Source: a virus
Length of the DNA stretch: 45,188 bases
IMG/VR virus record: IMGVR_UViG_3300037508_001848
Span: 1-45,188 of that record
Direction: 5' to 3' (one strand)
The notes under the pieces are model-generated. The model saw only the letters and a program-made list of their open reading frames with translations. It was not told where the DNA came from and searched no databases. Positions 16,209 through 24,827 of the stretch are shown here, one piece after another; within the stretch, counting starts at the first letter, position 1; every line of letters starts with the position of its first letter. Both the position numbers and the translations under genes were made by a program.

Positions 16209-17700
16209 TTACTACATTAAAGGTTAATTGTCTTTTATAAGTATCTTTCTCTCCTGAAGTATTCACTTGAATGTCTACATAATATTGATTTGGAATTTTA
16301 TCTCTCATATCAATCATAAAATAGTATTCATTAGGTGTTCTATTGATTGGTGTCCAATCTTGCACTTGGACTTCAGTTGTACCCTCTTTAACATAAACTC
16401 GGTAGAAAGCTGTAACACCGTCTAAAGGTTGTTGTCCTGTATATGCTTTCTTGATTGTAACTCCAACTTTTCTTATGTCTGAGTTTATAATATTTTCATT
16501 TTGTAAAATACCATAGATATCAAAACCAAATTTTTCAGGCTCATGACTACTAACACCAATCTGTATCCCCGCAGAGTATTCTTGAAGAACAAATTGATTT
16601 TTGACGTTTCCCAAGGATTGTCCGTTTATTTTCAAATTTGACCAAACATCGTAAAACATACATGGTGTAGGTGAGCCCGTGAATGAGTTCGGTATAATAC
16701 ACTCATAGACCCCTCTCGTTCTCAAGCAAGTTGTTAAACCTGACAAGTTATTGTAAACTGTTCCATCTCTTTGTTGGATTGTAACTAAAGGTAATTCGTC
16801 TAAATTAACCGCATCTCCATTCTGATATATGTACAGGTAAAGTTTGTTAACTTGGTTTTTCAAAAATCTATTTCTATCATCTTGAATTAAATCGTCATAA
16901 GTTGTAAGAAGGAACGGTTGATAAAAAGTTTGTGTATGTCTTGAAAAGAAGGCAACGCTGTAACTATCCGTAAGACCTGATATGTTTTCTATAGATGGAA
17001 GATAAGCAATACCCCAACCTGTTACACCCGTTAGTGTTCCGTTAAGAATGGAATTTATCTCGTTGCTCATATCCATGTTTATATCCTCATTACCGAACTC
17101 AAAATGTTGGGTGGCTATTATGGTCAACCCTGTGAAATTAACCAAACCTTGGTTCTTATTATTGTATACACCAGGTTCTGACCAATTGGATACAGTCTGA
17201 GTTTGAAACCAATTTGATGGTCTTGTTGAATAGGCTCTAGGGTCCACGTAAGTTAGTGGGTTTGAACCACCAACTGAAGAATTTCTCGCTAAGTTGAAGT
17301 CGTTGTAGTCATATCCAACACCTTCATCCCAAGTTTGAGTATTTCCTGTAGTTCCCGACGTTTTTGGAATTCTAAATAAAATCAAGTCAAACGAGCTTGC
17401 TCTTCTCCTGTCGTTAGACATGAAGGTGTTCAGTAATTCGTTATCGAAAGAAGAAGTGTTTGTCATTTTCAATGTGTGGGTCATAGCAGATGTACAACCT
17501 GTTGAAATTATACCACTTTCTATGTTTTCGATTAATAAATCTAAATCAAGGTCAAATAATATACGGGAAAACCCGAAATTAGGTACGGCAATGTAGGAAG
17601 CACCAAAATTCAATTCCATCACAGGGTTTCTACCTGTGTTTACTAAAGAATTTGAAACTATGGTGTTATTTTTATCTACGTATGACCTTAAAACTGACAT
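16192..17700 (-). CDS. Large beta-rich virion structural protein (502 aa)
   Basis: The protein is rich in Asn, Thr, Ser and Tyr and in alternating strands, with no membrane segments or signal peptide. It starts MSVLRSYVDKNNTIVSNSLV and ends with a beta-sandwich-like stretch (YYVDIQVNTSGEKDTYKRQL) that looks like an Ig-type fold. This composition is typical of tail, baseplate or fibre-attachment proteins. It lies directly downstream of the gp5-like baseplate gene, so a baseplate or fibre-connector role is plausible. I do not recognise the family. TATTTAT (17713-17719, minus strand) lies 12 bases before the ATG. Confidence 0.8.
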   Translation of the reverse strand: MSVLRSYVDKNNTIVSNSLVNTGRNPVMELNFGASYIAVPNFGFSRILFDLDLDLLIENIESGIISTGCTSAMTHTLKMTNTSSFDNELLNTFMSNDRRRASSFDLILFRIPKTSGTTGNTQTWDEGVGYDYNDFNLARNSSVGGSNPLTYVDPRAYSTRPSNWFQTQTVSNWSEPGVYNNKNQGLVNFTGLTIIATQHFEFGNEDINMDMSNEINSILNGTLTGVTGWGIAYLPSIENISGLTDSYSVAFFSRHTQTFYQPFLLTTYDDLIQDDRNRFLKNQVNKLYLYIYQNGDAVNLDELPLVTIQQRDGTVYNNLSGLTTCLRTRGVYECIIPNSFTGSPTPCMFYDVWSNLKINGQSLGNVKNQFVLQEYSAGIQIGVSSHEPEKFGFDIYGILQNENIINSDIRKVGVTIKKAYTGQQPLDGVTAFYRVYVKEGTTEVQVQDWTPINRTPNEYYFMIDMRDKIPNQYYVDIQVNTSGEKDTYKRQLTFNVVNEKDS

Positions 17701-17712
17701 TAGACTTTTTTA

Positions 17713-17719
17713 ATAAATA
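17713..17719 (-). promoter_or_regulatory. TATTTAT element before 502-aa structural gene
   Basis: Reads ATAAATA on the plus strand, 12 bases upstream of the ATG at 17700, in the 19-base gap after the gp5-like gene. Confidence 0.42.
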
Positions 17720-19252
17720 TCAATTAAGTCTAATATTACTGTTTAATATTTTATTCACAGCATTCCGCATTTGGGTTTGAATATCTTTAGACTTGGCACC
17801 ATCTTCCGTTTCATCAACAGGGGATAAACCTGGGTAGGCGTGTGTATGTGTAAGAAGAAATCTTACAATCAAGTTTAAAAGTTCAAGTAATTCTTCACCT
17901 CTTACTAACGAAGAAGTTTTAGCTCTGATTTCGCCGGTGAATGCACTCAATGGTAGACCGTAAATGGAATTCGCGAAATTTATTTTTCCTTTGCCTTCGA
18001 TTGAAGAATCTTGACTTAAAAGATAAATTTCTTGTCCACCCATCACAGAATATGTTTTTGGTTTGGGTTCAAAAACCTCCGAGGTAATGGATTTAATTTC
18101 TGTTTGAGTTGGTAACCCAACAGTGTCTTTTTTCCATATCAACCCAAACTGACTATCGGATGATGCAGTTTCATCTGAAGGCAATAATTTGATTCTGTTA
18201 TTGAACAAAGTCAAATTATCTTTCATTATTTGTTGTATTGGAGTTGCGGGACTTGCGTCAGTGAGTAAATCATATGTAAACTTGCCTGGTCTAAAATAGA
18301 TTGGAAATTTGTTTTGATTGTCAGAAAAAATTTTTGTCCCGTCACTCAAGACATTTTTACTATTACAGGTTTTGATAAAGTTATTAATCAAATCTACAGC
18401 ACTTTGAAATGGTAGAGCTTGGAAATCTTGTTTATAAATCAAAAATTTATTTACCTCAGGGATTTCGGTAGAAACTTGAATGTTATTTGTGTTTGTTTCT
18501 ACGGCACTTTTTAATGAATATAAAAATATTGCTCCAGTAAATCTATCAACAGTATTTTCGGGATTAAGAATAACCCATTCAATAAGATGTCTGACAGGTA
18601 AAGTAATGGGTTTTGAAACAATTTGTTTTGTAAAATTTTCTGAAACTTTTGTTTTATCAAAAATAGAGAGTTGTATGAAAGACCTATTGTCATTTGGTGG
18701 TGTTTCTAAATTTGATTGTGGTGTTGCACTATACTTTCCAGCACGTAAAAGTACATCAGTTTCTTTTACGACAACGTCAGTGCTTCCTCTACCCAACAAA
18801 GCATTGTCACCAGGTTCAGGATAAATTCCTTTTAGAAAACTTTTAGCTGGCCAAGTACCATTTTGGTTTTTTATGTTTTTTGGTGCTTTGAACTGCATTC
18901 CCGTTCCAGTAAATTTCGCACCTCCACTATTGTTGGTATTAAATGCTGAGTTTACGGAAAAAAAGTTACTTTGTACGTAATATTGATTTTGGTATTTGAA
19001 ATCTGAATTTACAAAAATAACTTGAATAAGTTCACCTACATTCGGAACCTGATAAATGAAGTAAGGTAATAGGGGGTAAAAAATCAAAGGGTCTCTTTCA
19101 GTCCAAATATCCTTTTCCTCATTCCAATCGGGTGATGTAACAGATTTTAAGACATCGGGGTAATTAATAATATTAATTCTTGCTCTAACCCTTCCGAGCA
19201 TCAAAGGGTCCTGATTGTTCAAGACAGTACATTGGTAAAATATTGGTGTCAT
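17720..19252 (-). CDS. Baseplate central spike/hub protein with gp5-like OB fold
   Basis: The N-terminus reads FYQCTVLNNQDPLMLGRVRA, which matches the opening of T4 gp5 (D-P-L-x-L-G-R-V-R), the OB-fold that plugs the baseplate hub. A second family feature, VPNVGELIQVIFVN (near residue 70), fits the next strands of that fold. No lysozyme motif or repeated beta-helix octads are visible, so spike and hydrolase parts may be separate. The last 80 residues contain LLELLNLIVRFLLTHTH, a His/Leu helix I associate with hub proteins. Its start overlaps the 69-aa gene by ATGA. At 510 aa it is comparable to T4 gp5 (575 aa). Confidence 0.72.
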   Translation of the reverse strand: MTPIFYQCTVLNNQDPLMLGRVRARINIINYPDVLKSVTSPDWNEEKDIWTERDPLIFYPLLPYFIYQVPNVGELIQVIFVNSDFKYQNQYYVQSNFFSVNSAFNTNNSGGAKFTGTGMQFKAPKNIKNQNGTWPAKSFLKGIYPEPGDNALLGRGSTDVVVKETDVLLRAGKYSATPQSNLETPPNDNRSFIQLSIFDKTKVSENFTKQIVSKPITLPVRHLIEWVILNPENTVDRFTGAIFLYSLKSAVETNTNNIQVSTEIPEVNKFLIYKQDFQALPFQSAVDLINNFIKTCNSKNVLSDGTKIFSDNQNKFPIYFRPGKFTYDLLTDASPATPIQQIMKDNLTLFNNRIKLLPSDETASSDSQFGLIWKKDTVGLPTQTEIKSITSEVFEPKPKTYSVMGGQEIYLLSQDSSIEGKGKINFANSIYGLPLSAFTGEIRAKTSSLVRGEELLELLNLIVRFLLTHTHAYPGLSPVDETEDGAKSKDIQTQMRNAVNKILNSNIRLN

Positions 19253-19458
19253 TTGTTGTTTCTATTTTGGTACTCTTTGAGTATCGAATTATACAACAAT
19301 TCTACATTGTCTAATTCCAAAGTCAAATTTATAATCTGTCCCTTTTTGGCTTCAAAATCTGTGGACAACTTATCCATCCAATCAACAAGTTTGCCGTTCG
19401 GAATATTTTTTATATTCGACAATTGCCCAAAGATTATATCGTATTCATTTTTTTCCAT
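19249..19458 (-). CDS. Small hypothetical protein, 69 aa, in baseplate operon
   Basis: A mostly helical, coiled-coil-like protein (MEKNEYDIIFGQLSNIKN, then LELDNVELLYNSILKEYQ). It fits exactly between two structural genes: its start is three bases after the 699-aa stop and its stop overlaps the gp5-like start by four bases. That packing supports a real, co-translated gene. It may be a chaperone or small baseplate part; unknown. Confidence 0.75.
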   Translation of the reverse strand: MEKNEYDIIFGQLSNIKNIPNGKLVDWMDKLSTDFEAKKGQIINLTLELDNVELLYNSILKEYQNRNNK

Positions 19459-19461
19459 TTG

Positions 19462-21561
19462 TTATCTTGGTAAACTGAAACAAGGTGGTCCACCTGGAAC
19501 AAAACAATCGTTTACACCATTTTCTGCTTGTTCATCACTTCTTCCTCGATGAGTTGCTAAGTTGTAAATGAGCATCAAATTTGGTTGTCCGTTAGGTAAT
19601 ACTTGTGTGGGAAGTCCGGCCTCTTCTAAATATTTGATAGTATTCAGAAATGCTCTCTGAGGGGATTCCCCTGGTAAAAAATCAGAGAGAATTGCTAAAG
19701 CTAAATTTATTTTTTTTCTTTTATGTGGAGCTGGTCCTCCTGGTGCTTGAATCAAATTAAGAATATTTTTTATTTCGTCCATCAATGATTGACATTTTCT
19801 GTAATCAAAGACGCCTTTCACAACGTTGGCTGCAATACCAATCAATCTTAAAGCTTGTTTGTAACCCTTCTTACGCTGTTCTTTTAATATGTCTAAAACT
19901 AAAGTTGTGATGATATTCAGTAATTCTTTTTTCAATATATCAAACAAGGCTTCGATGAAAATTGCACCAATTCTGCTGACCACTTGAACCATGAATTTTT
20001 TGAACTTTTTTATGAATTCAACAGAGTTGGTAATAATGTTTGATGCTTGAATATTCAATTGATTTATTGTGGTTGCCGTCGTAATAGTTTGGTTGTAAGA
20101 TAGATTATAAGAGTTTTCTACAACTTTCAACATTATGAAAATTGGTAATAATACTTTGGGACTTAGAACCGCACTAGCAACACCTAAGGCAATATCTCTT
20201 ATGATGTCTTCGCTAAATTTTGCCTCAGCGTTAAATCCTGCCGGAATGTATATCTTCCAATTTGGATTTTGTGATAAACTATCAATTATGGTTTCCATTC
20301 TAGCAATTTGTTCTTCCTCCGTCAAGTTGTCTAATTGACTTTTGAATTCTATCAATTGGTCGGAAAGGTTTTGAGCATCCACAGGAACTTTCACATTATC
20401 ACAATCAACAAGTTCAATTACACCGTTTTGAACGTTTGATACGTTGAGGTCAATATTTCTCAAATCAACTTCTGTGAACTCAAAAAAAGAATCGTCTATA
20501 CCGTCCAGCTCTGCTATTTTTGATATTCCACTCACATCTATTTCAGTTTTTTGGTCAAAACATAAACCTAAAATTCTTTGTAAAATTTTATAAAACTTTG
20601 ATTGGTCGGAAATTGGACCAGCAGGTGCTGGTAGTTGTATGTTCATGAACTGAGATATAAATTGTAAAATTTGAGCGACTAAGTCCGCGGAATCGAACAA
20701 TTTAATTGAACTATAATAATCGGCTATCCATTGTCCGATTTTGTTCTCTGTGAAAGCGGTGACAACACCTGTTTCATTACCTGTACGATTAATTAGTGCG
20801 ATTTTGTAATAATTACCCGTAATCCCAAACTCGTTGACTGTTGTATATTTTATGTTGAATAAATTCTGTCCACTCCTACCGCTAAAAAAAACATTGTAAG
20901 TTTGATTAAATGCGTTTTGAGTCTGAGTTAGTTCATATAGTGTACGATTCATTGGAAAAGGAACCTCTCCACCATAATTTCGGAATTCAGTAATGTTGTT
21001 CGGTGTAGCACCAGTCGGTTCATATAAAATTCTTCCAACAGTTGAGGTGAAATCCTCTTTCAAAAGACCGCTTGCCAAAGTAATTAAATCTAATGATTGT
21101 AGAGGTACATATATTGCTTCTGAGACCGGTAATAAATCCATGTCGGCTGCGGCGGTAGGACTTACCCCTTTGTATGTTTGTTCCTGACTGCAACCTAAAG
21201 ATTTTATTACCTCTTCCTGTAAGATATTTTGTATTTCTTGTTCCGATTTTCTTGCAGCACGTAATAATAGGTTTCTAATAGCTTTCATTTCAGTGCTTCC
21301 TGTACCTTTTGTGAGACCTATGAAATTAATCAATTGGTCCGAGGATGTTGGTGTGTTTCTTTGAAACCTCTTCTGTTGTTGTGAAATTTTGTTAAGTTGA
21401 TTAGCGGTTTGCTCAACTGACTTAGCGGTAGAGTTTTTTAACTCACGTCTAATAGTTCTTTCTGCGTCTAACGTTTCCTTGTAACGTTTAGTAGCACTAA
21501 TGTTACCACTAATCTGTTGACTGGAACTAGTAATGTCTATGGAAGAATTCGTCGCTTGCAT
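19462..21561 (-). CDS. Large structural protein, probable baseplate/tail component (699 aa)
   Basis: Residues 1-75 are a Ser/Thr/Gln-rich helix. A mixed alpha/beta region runs to about 420. Residues 455-590 hold long hydrophobic helices (LGVASAVLSPKVLLPIFIML; FIEALFDILKKELLNIITTL) that could be membrane-active or buried. The end carries a Cys/Pro motif (CFVPGGPPCFSLPR). No family is recognised. The hydrophobic region recalls tape-measure proteins, but the length and the place next to a gp5-like gene favour a baseplate or injection protein. It begins right at the stop of the upstream 121-aa gene. Confidence 0.8.
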   Translation of the reverse strand: MQATNSSIDITSSSQQISGNISATKRYKETLDAERTIRRELKNSTAKSVEQTANQLNKISQQQKRFQRNTPTSSDQLINFIGLTKGTGSTEMKAIRNLLLRAARKSEQEIQNILQEEVIKSLGCSQEQTYKGVSPTAAADMDLLPVSEAIYVPLQSLDLITLASGLLKEDFTSTVGRILYEPTGATPNNITEFRNYGGEVPFPMNRTLYELTQTQNAFNQTYNVFFSGRSGQNLFNIKYTTVNEFGITGNYYKIALINRTGNETGVVTAFTENKIGQWIADYYSSIKLFDSADLVAQILQFISQFMNIQLPAPAGPISDQSKFYKILQRILGLCFDQKTEIDVSGISKIAELDGIDDSFFEFTEVDLRNIDLNVSNVQNGVIELVDCDNVKVPVDAQNLSDQLIEFKSQLDNLTEEEQIARMETIIDSLSQNPNWKIYIPAGFNAEAKFSEDIIRDIALGVASAVLSPKVLLPIFIMLKVVENSYNLSYNQTITTATTINQLNIQASNIITNSVEFIKKFKKFMVQVVSRIGAIFIEALFDILKKELLNIITTLVLDILKEQRKKGYKQALRLIGIAANVVKGVFDYRKCQSLMDEIKNILNLIQAPGGPAPHKRKKINLALAILSDFLPGESPQRAFLNTIKYLEEAGLPTQVLPNGQPNLMLIYNLATHRGRSDEQAENGVNDCFVPGGPPCFSLPR

Positions 21562-21927
21562 TTACTTTATTTTGTATGTTTCTTCGTCTGAAGAAACATC
21601 CTTTTCAATCAAATTTTGGAGTAGGTCATCGTCCAAATCAGACAAAGTGAATGATTCAGTAGATGAGTTTGTTTTCTCCCAAATGGTTGATTGAAGTTTT
21701 GATAAAGTCAATTTTTTCTCGACACAGTCGTTTACAATTTTTTGTTGTTTTTCAATGACAGGACCAATAGTTGTCATATCTTCTGGGTCCTTGAGCATTG
21801 ACAACATTTTATTTTGAATTCTAATTGCAGTATTTCTTTGTTCTACAAGTTCATTGTAAATCTCCTGCATCAAAGACAAAATTGAATCTTTAGTAAAATT
21901 TATTTCTTTTTTTTGTGGTCTTGGCAT
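21562..21927 (-). CDS. Small coiled-coil hypothetical protein (121 aa)
   Basis: A charged helical protein (EIYNELVEQRNTAIRIQNKM; IEKQQKIVNDCVEKKLTLSK) with an acidic end. It sits directly before the 699-aa structural gene with no gap, so the two are likely a pair. The 16-base space upstream holds a TATAAATA/TATTTATA inverted repeat, with TATTTAT only four bases from the ATG. If that were a promoter, the mRNA would have almost no leader. Function unknown. Confidence 0.75.
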   Translation of the reverse strand: MPRPQKKEINFTKDSILSLMQEIYNELVEQRNTAIRIQNKMLSMLKDPEDMTTIGPVIEKQQKIVNDCVEKKLTLSKLQSTIWEKTNSSTESFTLSDLDDDLLQNLIEKDVSSDEETYKIK

Positions 21928-21930
21928 AAC

Positions 21931-21948
21931 TATAAATAGTTATTTATA
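21931..21948. promoter_or_regulatory. Inverted repeat TATAAATA-GT-TATTTATA at sigma gene end
   Basis: A perfect 8+2+8 palindrome that covers the stop codon of the late-sigma gene and lies just upstream of the 121-aa gene. One arm is the T4 late-promoter octamer TATAAATA and the other its complement. Whether it is a promoter, an operator or both is inference. Confidence 0.5.
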
Positions 21949-22690
21949 AATTTTTGAACTTAATCATTGTTATTGTGTACAACTTCTTAAATTTCTTTAT
22001 AGAACCTCTAATTTCTTTGGTGCTTAGGTTTGTCATCTCTCTAAGTGAAAGAAGTATAATATTTTTGTTGAACTTATTATTTTCTTCTCCAGTGAAAATT
22101 GTTTCGTAATTATTGAAAAGGTCAATTAAAGCAATTCCTAACTTTTTTTCATTCTCATTCAAATTTTCAGAGTCTACAAAATTCTTAAGTTCTTCTAAAT
22201 ATTTTGTTAGAACATAGTTAGTATCAATAACGTCATCATCAATTCTATAAATCAAATCAGCTCTTTCCTCCAAGCTTGAAGAAATATCTTCGTAAGAAAC
22301 CTTTCTGTTGGTTTCCTTTTGGTCCTTAATGATTTGACCCATTAGGTAATTTTTACAAATTGTACCAAAGTAGGAATATGCTTTTTTGTTTTTTGATGGT
22401 TTGAATTTATCTACTTTGGTCATCAAAAACGAATGAGTATCAGTATGAATTTCTATAAAATCCATATCTTTACGGTATAGCTTATACCTCCTGATGATAG
22501 ATGAAATCATCTTGTCCAAGGGTGCTCTAAGAAATTCGTTGTAAATCTTATTTTTTTCTTCTACCGTGTCAGCAACCAAAAATTTTTTGACTGCGTTTTC
22601 TTCTCTTACATCGAAATAATTTTCTTTAACAGCTTTTCTCCCTCTTTTTTTTGATTTCACATCTTCTGTAGATGCAGAAAGAGTTTCCAA
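21944..22690 (-). CDS. 55: Late-transcription sigma factor (gp55-like)
   Basis: Phage sigma factors of this type direct host RNA polymerase to late promoters. The sigma region 2 pattern is visible at about residues 53-112: FLRAPLDKMISSIIRRYKLY, a DMDFIEIHTDTHSFLM core, then KAYSYFGTICKNYLMGQIIK, followed by an acidic linker. The end (LREMTNLSTKEIRGSIKKFK) looks like a helix-turn-helix resembling region 4, which T4 gp55 lacks. The N-terminus is basic (KSKKRGRKAVKENY). It lies between structural genes and the glycan cluster, 2 bases after the downstream end of a glycosyltransferase gene, so it is probably co-transcribed with that cluster. Confidence 0.82.
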   Translation of the reverse strand: METLSASTEDVKSKKRGRKAVKENYFDVREENAVKKFLVADTVEEKNKIYNEFLRAPLDKMISSIIRRYKLYRKDMDFIEIHTDTHSFLMTKVDKFKPSKNKKAYSYFGTICKNYLMGQIIKDQKETNRKVSYEDISSSLEERADLIYRIDDDVIDTNYVLTKYLEELKNFVDSENLNENEKKLGIALIDLFNNYETIFTGEENNKFNKNIILLSLREMTNLSTKEIRGSIKKFKKLYTITMIKFKNL

Positions 22691-22692
22691 AA

Positions 22693-23496
22693 TTATATTG
22701 TAGATGGTTCATATTTTATGACTCTGTCGTCAGTAAAGAAATATTCTTGTTTTGCACTTTGAATCCAAAATCTAACTTCAGGTTCTGATAGGATAGAATC
22801 ACCGAACTTGTAATTCCAAAATATGGAGCCTTCTCTCATATTTGTGTGTTTGTATCCAAGTCTTGGTATGGTCATGATTTGTACTGAGTTGTAAGTTAAT
22901 CTCAATAAAAATTCATAAATAAATGTTAATTGGAAATTAGGTTTGATACCACCGAAGTCTTCAAATATAGTTTTCTTCATTGCAGAACCAGAAACTTGGA
23001 AGTTTTGGTAATCTTGTAGCGTGTCGTTAGTTAAAATACCCATTTCTTGTGAAAAATTTGCAGCGAACGTAGCTTCATTTGTGAAACCTGCAAATCCACC
23101 CTTCTCGTCCGTTTCTACAACGACCGGTAAGAACACTTGAACTTCAGGATACGCTTGAGAGTACTTTTGAACATTTTCGAACCAAATATTTGAGTATTCA
23201 TCATCGAACTCCAAAACAGAAACCCATTCACCTTTAGCACTTTTGACACCAAAGTTAACCTGAGATGCAAAATTTGGAGTTTCATTCCAAATGACTCTGT
23301 TAACAGTGAGAGTTCCAAAATCATAAGTGTCCAAAAAGTTTGTAAGTTGTTCCTCTTGAGTTGCAACTATAAGTAATTCTTCGATTTCGATTTTTTGATT
23401 TTTAATTGAATCTATCGCTTTAGTAAAATAATCCGCGAAATCTTTTGTGACTGCAGATTTCAAAGGTAGAATAACGGATAGTGAAAGTTTTTTCAT
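22693..23496 (-). CDS. GT-A (family 2-like) glycosyltransferase
   Basis: The frame extends upstream to 23574, but that would overlap the previous gene by 77 bases. The ATG at 23496 lies one base after the upstream stop and gives the natural N-terminus KKLSLSVILPLKSAVTKDF. Typical GT-A features follow: the nucleotide-binding first strand (SVILPL), KGEWVSVLEFDDEYS near residue 115 with an acidic metal-binding cluster in place of the usual D-x-D, and a GGIKPNFQ region. The length is 267 aa. The sugar donor is unknown. First of the tight glycan operon next to the sigma gene. Confidence 0.8.
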   Translation of the reverse strand: MKKLSLSVILPLKSAVTKDFADYFTKAIDSIKNQKIEIEELLIVATQEEQLTNFLDTYDFGTLTVNRVIWNETPNFASQVNFGVKSAKGEWVSVLEFDDEYSNIWFENVQKYSQAYPEVQVFLPVVVETDEKGGFAGFTNEATFAANFSQEMGILTNDTLQDYQNFQVSGSAMKKTIFEDFGGIKPNFQLTFIYEFLLRLTYNSVQIMTIPRLGYKHTNMREGSIFWNYKFGDSILSEPEVRFWIQSAKQEYFFTDDRVIKYEPSTI

Positions 23497-23497
23497 A

Positions 23498-24553
23498 TTA
23501 GTCGTTGAGTTTTGAAATTTGTTCTTCGAATGAGTTTGCTCGGGTTGTAAGATATGAATTGAATAGTTCAACAACCTCAGTTTCGAATTTTTGTTTATTG
23601 GTAAATTTTTCTGCAGTTTGTTCCATATTGGTATACAAATCTGGTTTGATGTTATCCTCTAACCAATTTTGAATAAAATCTGCAATGAAGTCAGTCATCA
23701 AGGTTACATCTGTAATCCATATACCATTGTCTTCATTTATCCAACTTGGTTGTAAATCAGGTATTTTACCCAAACAAGGTACACCACAAGCCATAGATTC
23801 AAGTGGAAATGTACCGAAACCGGATTTATCATCAATCCACACACTTAAACAACACTCCTTGAGTGAATTTGCAAAATCTTTTTCACTTAAACCTCTCATA
23901 TCTCTAAAAGTAAACCATCTAAATTGTGGGAATTTGAGATAGAAAGTTTTGATAAGATTTATTGCGTCTTCCTGTTCTTTTGTATGAACTGCAATAATCG
24001 GCATTGGAGGTAAATTTCTTTTTCGGAAATTTTCTGTAATGTAAGGTTCTACAATGTCAAAACTTGCTTGTCTCATAACTTTTTCTATGTATTCTTTCTG
24101 TTTGCCTGACGTTGTGAGACATTTGTAAAAACCAAACTGAGACCAACCTTGTCCTGGTTGTAAAGTTTCAGTAATGTATGCGTATGACTGAACTAAAACA
24201 ATTTTTGCACATGGTAACTTCTTTACTTGGTCCATTACATAACCGAAAATTTCAGGAACCACTAAAAAATCCTCAGGAGTAATTTCTAAATTTTGACTTT
24301 CAATCGATTGATGAGGTAATTTTTCCATGTATTCTTTACCTAACCAATTTGAAACTCCAGCGTAGTCGTTTTTTTCGTGGAGGATTATTGGATTAAATTC
24401 GGCATTTTTTAAAGCCATTGCCATCTGATAAATGTATCTAACAGAAGCTCTAGCATTACCTTTAGTGTCTTGAACAAAAAGATAAATTTTAGCCTTTTTT
24501 TCTCGTAGATTTTTTATTGACAATTCTACTCTTTCTTTGTTTACGTTTGACAT
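23498..24553 (-). CDS. GT-B glycosyltransferase (family 4-like)
   Basis: The C-terminal half shows the GT-B donor-site signature GFGTFPLESMACGVPCLG (E-x7-E type, near residues 246-263). The N-terminal half opens AKIYLFVQDTKGNARASVRY. No membrane segment is seen, so it should be cytoplasmic. It is followed after one base by the GT2-like gene and preceded after one base by the 90-aa gene. Acceptor and donor cannot be read from sequence. Confidence 0.85.
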   Translation of the reverse strand: MSNVNKERVELSIKNLREKKAKIYLFVQDTKGNARASVRYIYQMAMALKNAEFNPIILHEKNDYAGVSNWLGKEYMEKLPHQSIESQNLEITPEDFLVVPEIFGYVMDQVKKLPCAKIVLVQSYAYITETLQPGQGWSQFGFYKCLTTSGKQKEYIEKVMRQASFDIVEPYITENFRKRNLPPMPIIAVHTKEQEDAINLIKTFYLKFPQFRWFTFRDMRGLSEKDFANSLKECCLSVWIDDKSGFGTFPLESMACGVPCLGKIPDLQPSWINEDNGIWITDVTLMTDFIADFIQNWLEDNIKPDLYTNMEQTAEKFTNKQKFETEVVELFNSYLTTRANSFEEQISKLND

Positions 24554-24554
24554 A

Positions 24555-24827
24555 TTAATAATGATTAATCAATTTTTTATTTAAAAGTGTATTGAATGCA
24601 ATTTTGAATGGTATACTAACTTCTTTGGACTTCATTCCGAGTTTATCATCCATATCTGGATTTTCTGTAAGAAGAACTTCCATTAACATTTTCACCATTT
24701 CGAATTTTATTATATTAACTCTACTTTCAGTACCACCAGTAATATCAGACTCAATTTCTCTGATATCTAAATAATTTTCTATTTCGTCTAAATCAACAAA
24801 ATAACTTTCACCTAAGACATTTAACAT
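24555..24827 (-). CDS. Small hypothetical protein, 90 aa
   Basis: A helical acidic protein beginning MLNVLGESYFVDLDEIENYL and continuing KFEMVKMLMEVLLTENPDMD. It overlaps the upstream HAD-like gene by seven bases, which supports co-translation. No family is recognised, though proteins of this size and look are common near phoH in T4-like phages, as I recall. Function unknown. Confidence 0.72.
   Translation of the reverse strand: MLNVLGESYFVDLDEIENYLDIREIESDITGGTESRVNIIKFEMVKMLMEVLLTENPDMDDKLGMKSKEVSIPFKIAFNTLLNKKLINHY

Noticed and set aside
23497-23574. Longer N-terminus for the GT2-like gene
   Set aside because: The extra 26 residues overlap the upstream gene by 77 bases, and the conserved N-terminus starts at the ATG at 23496.
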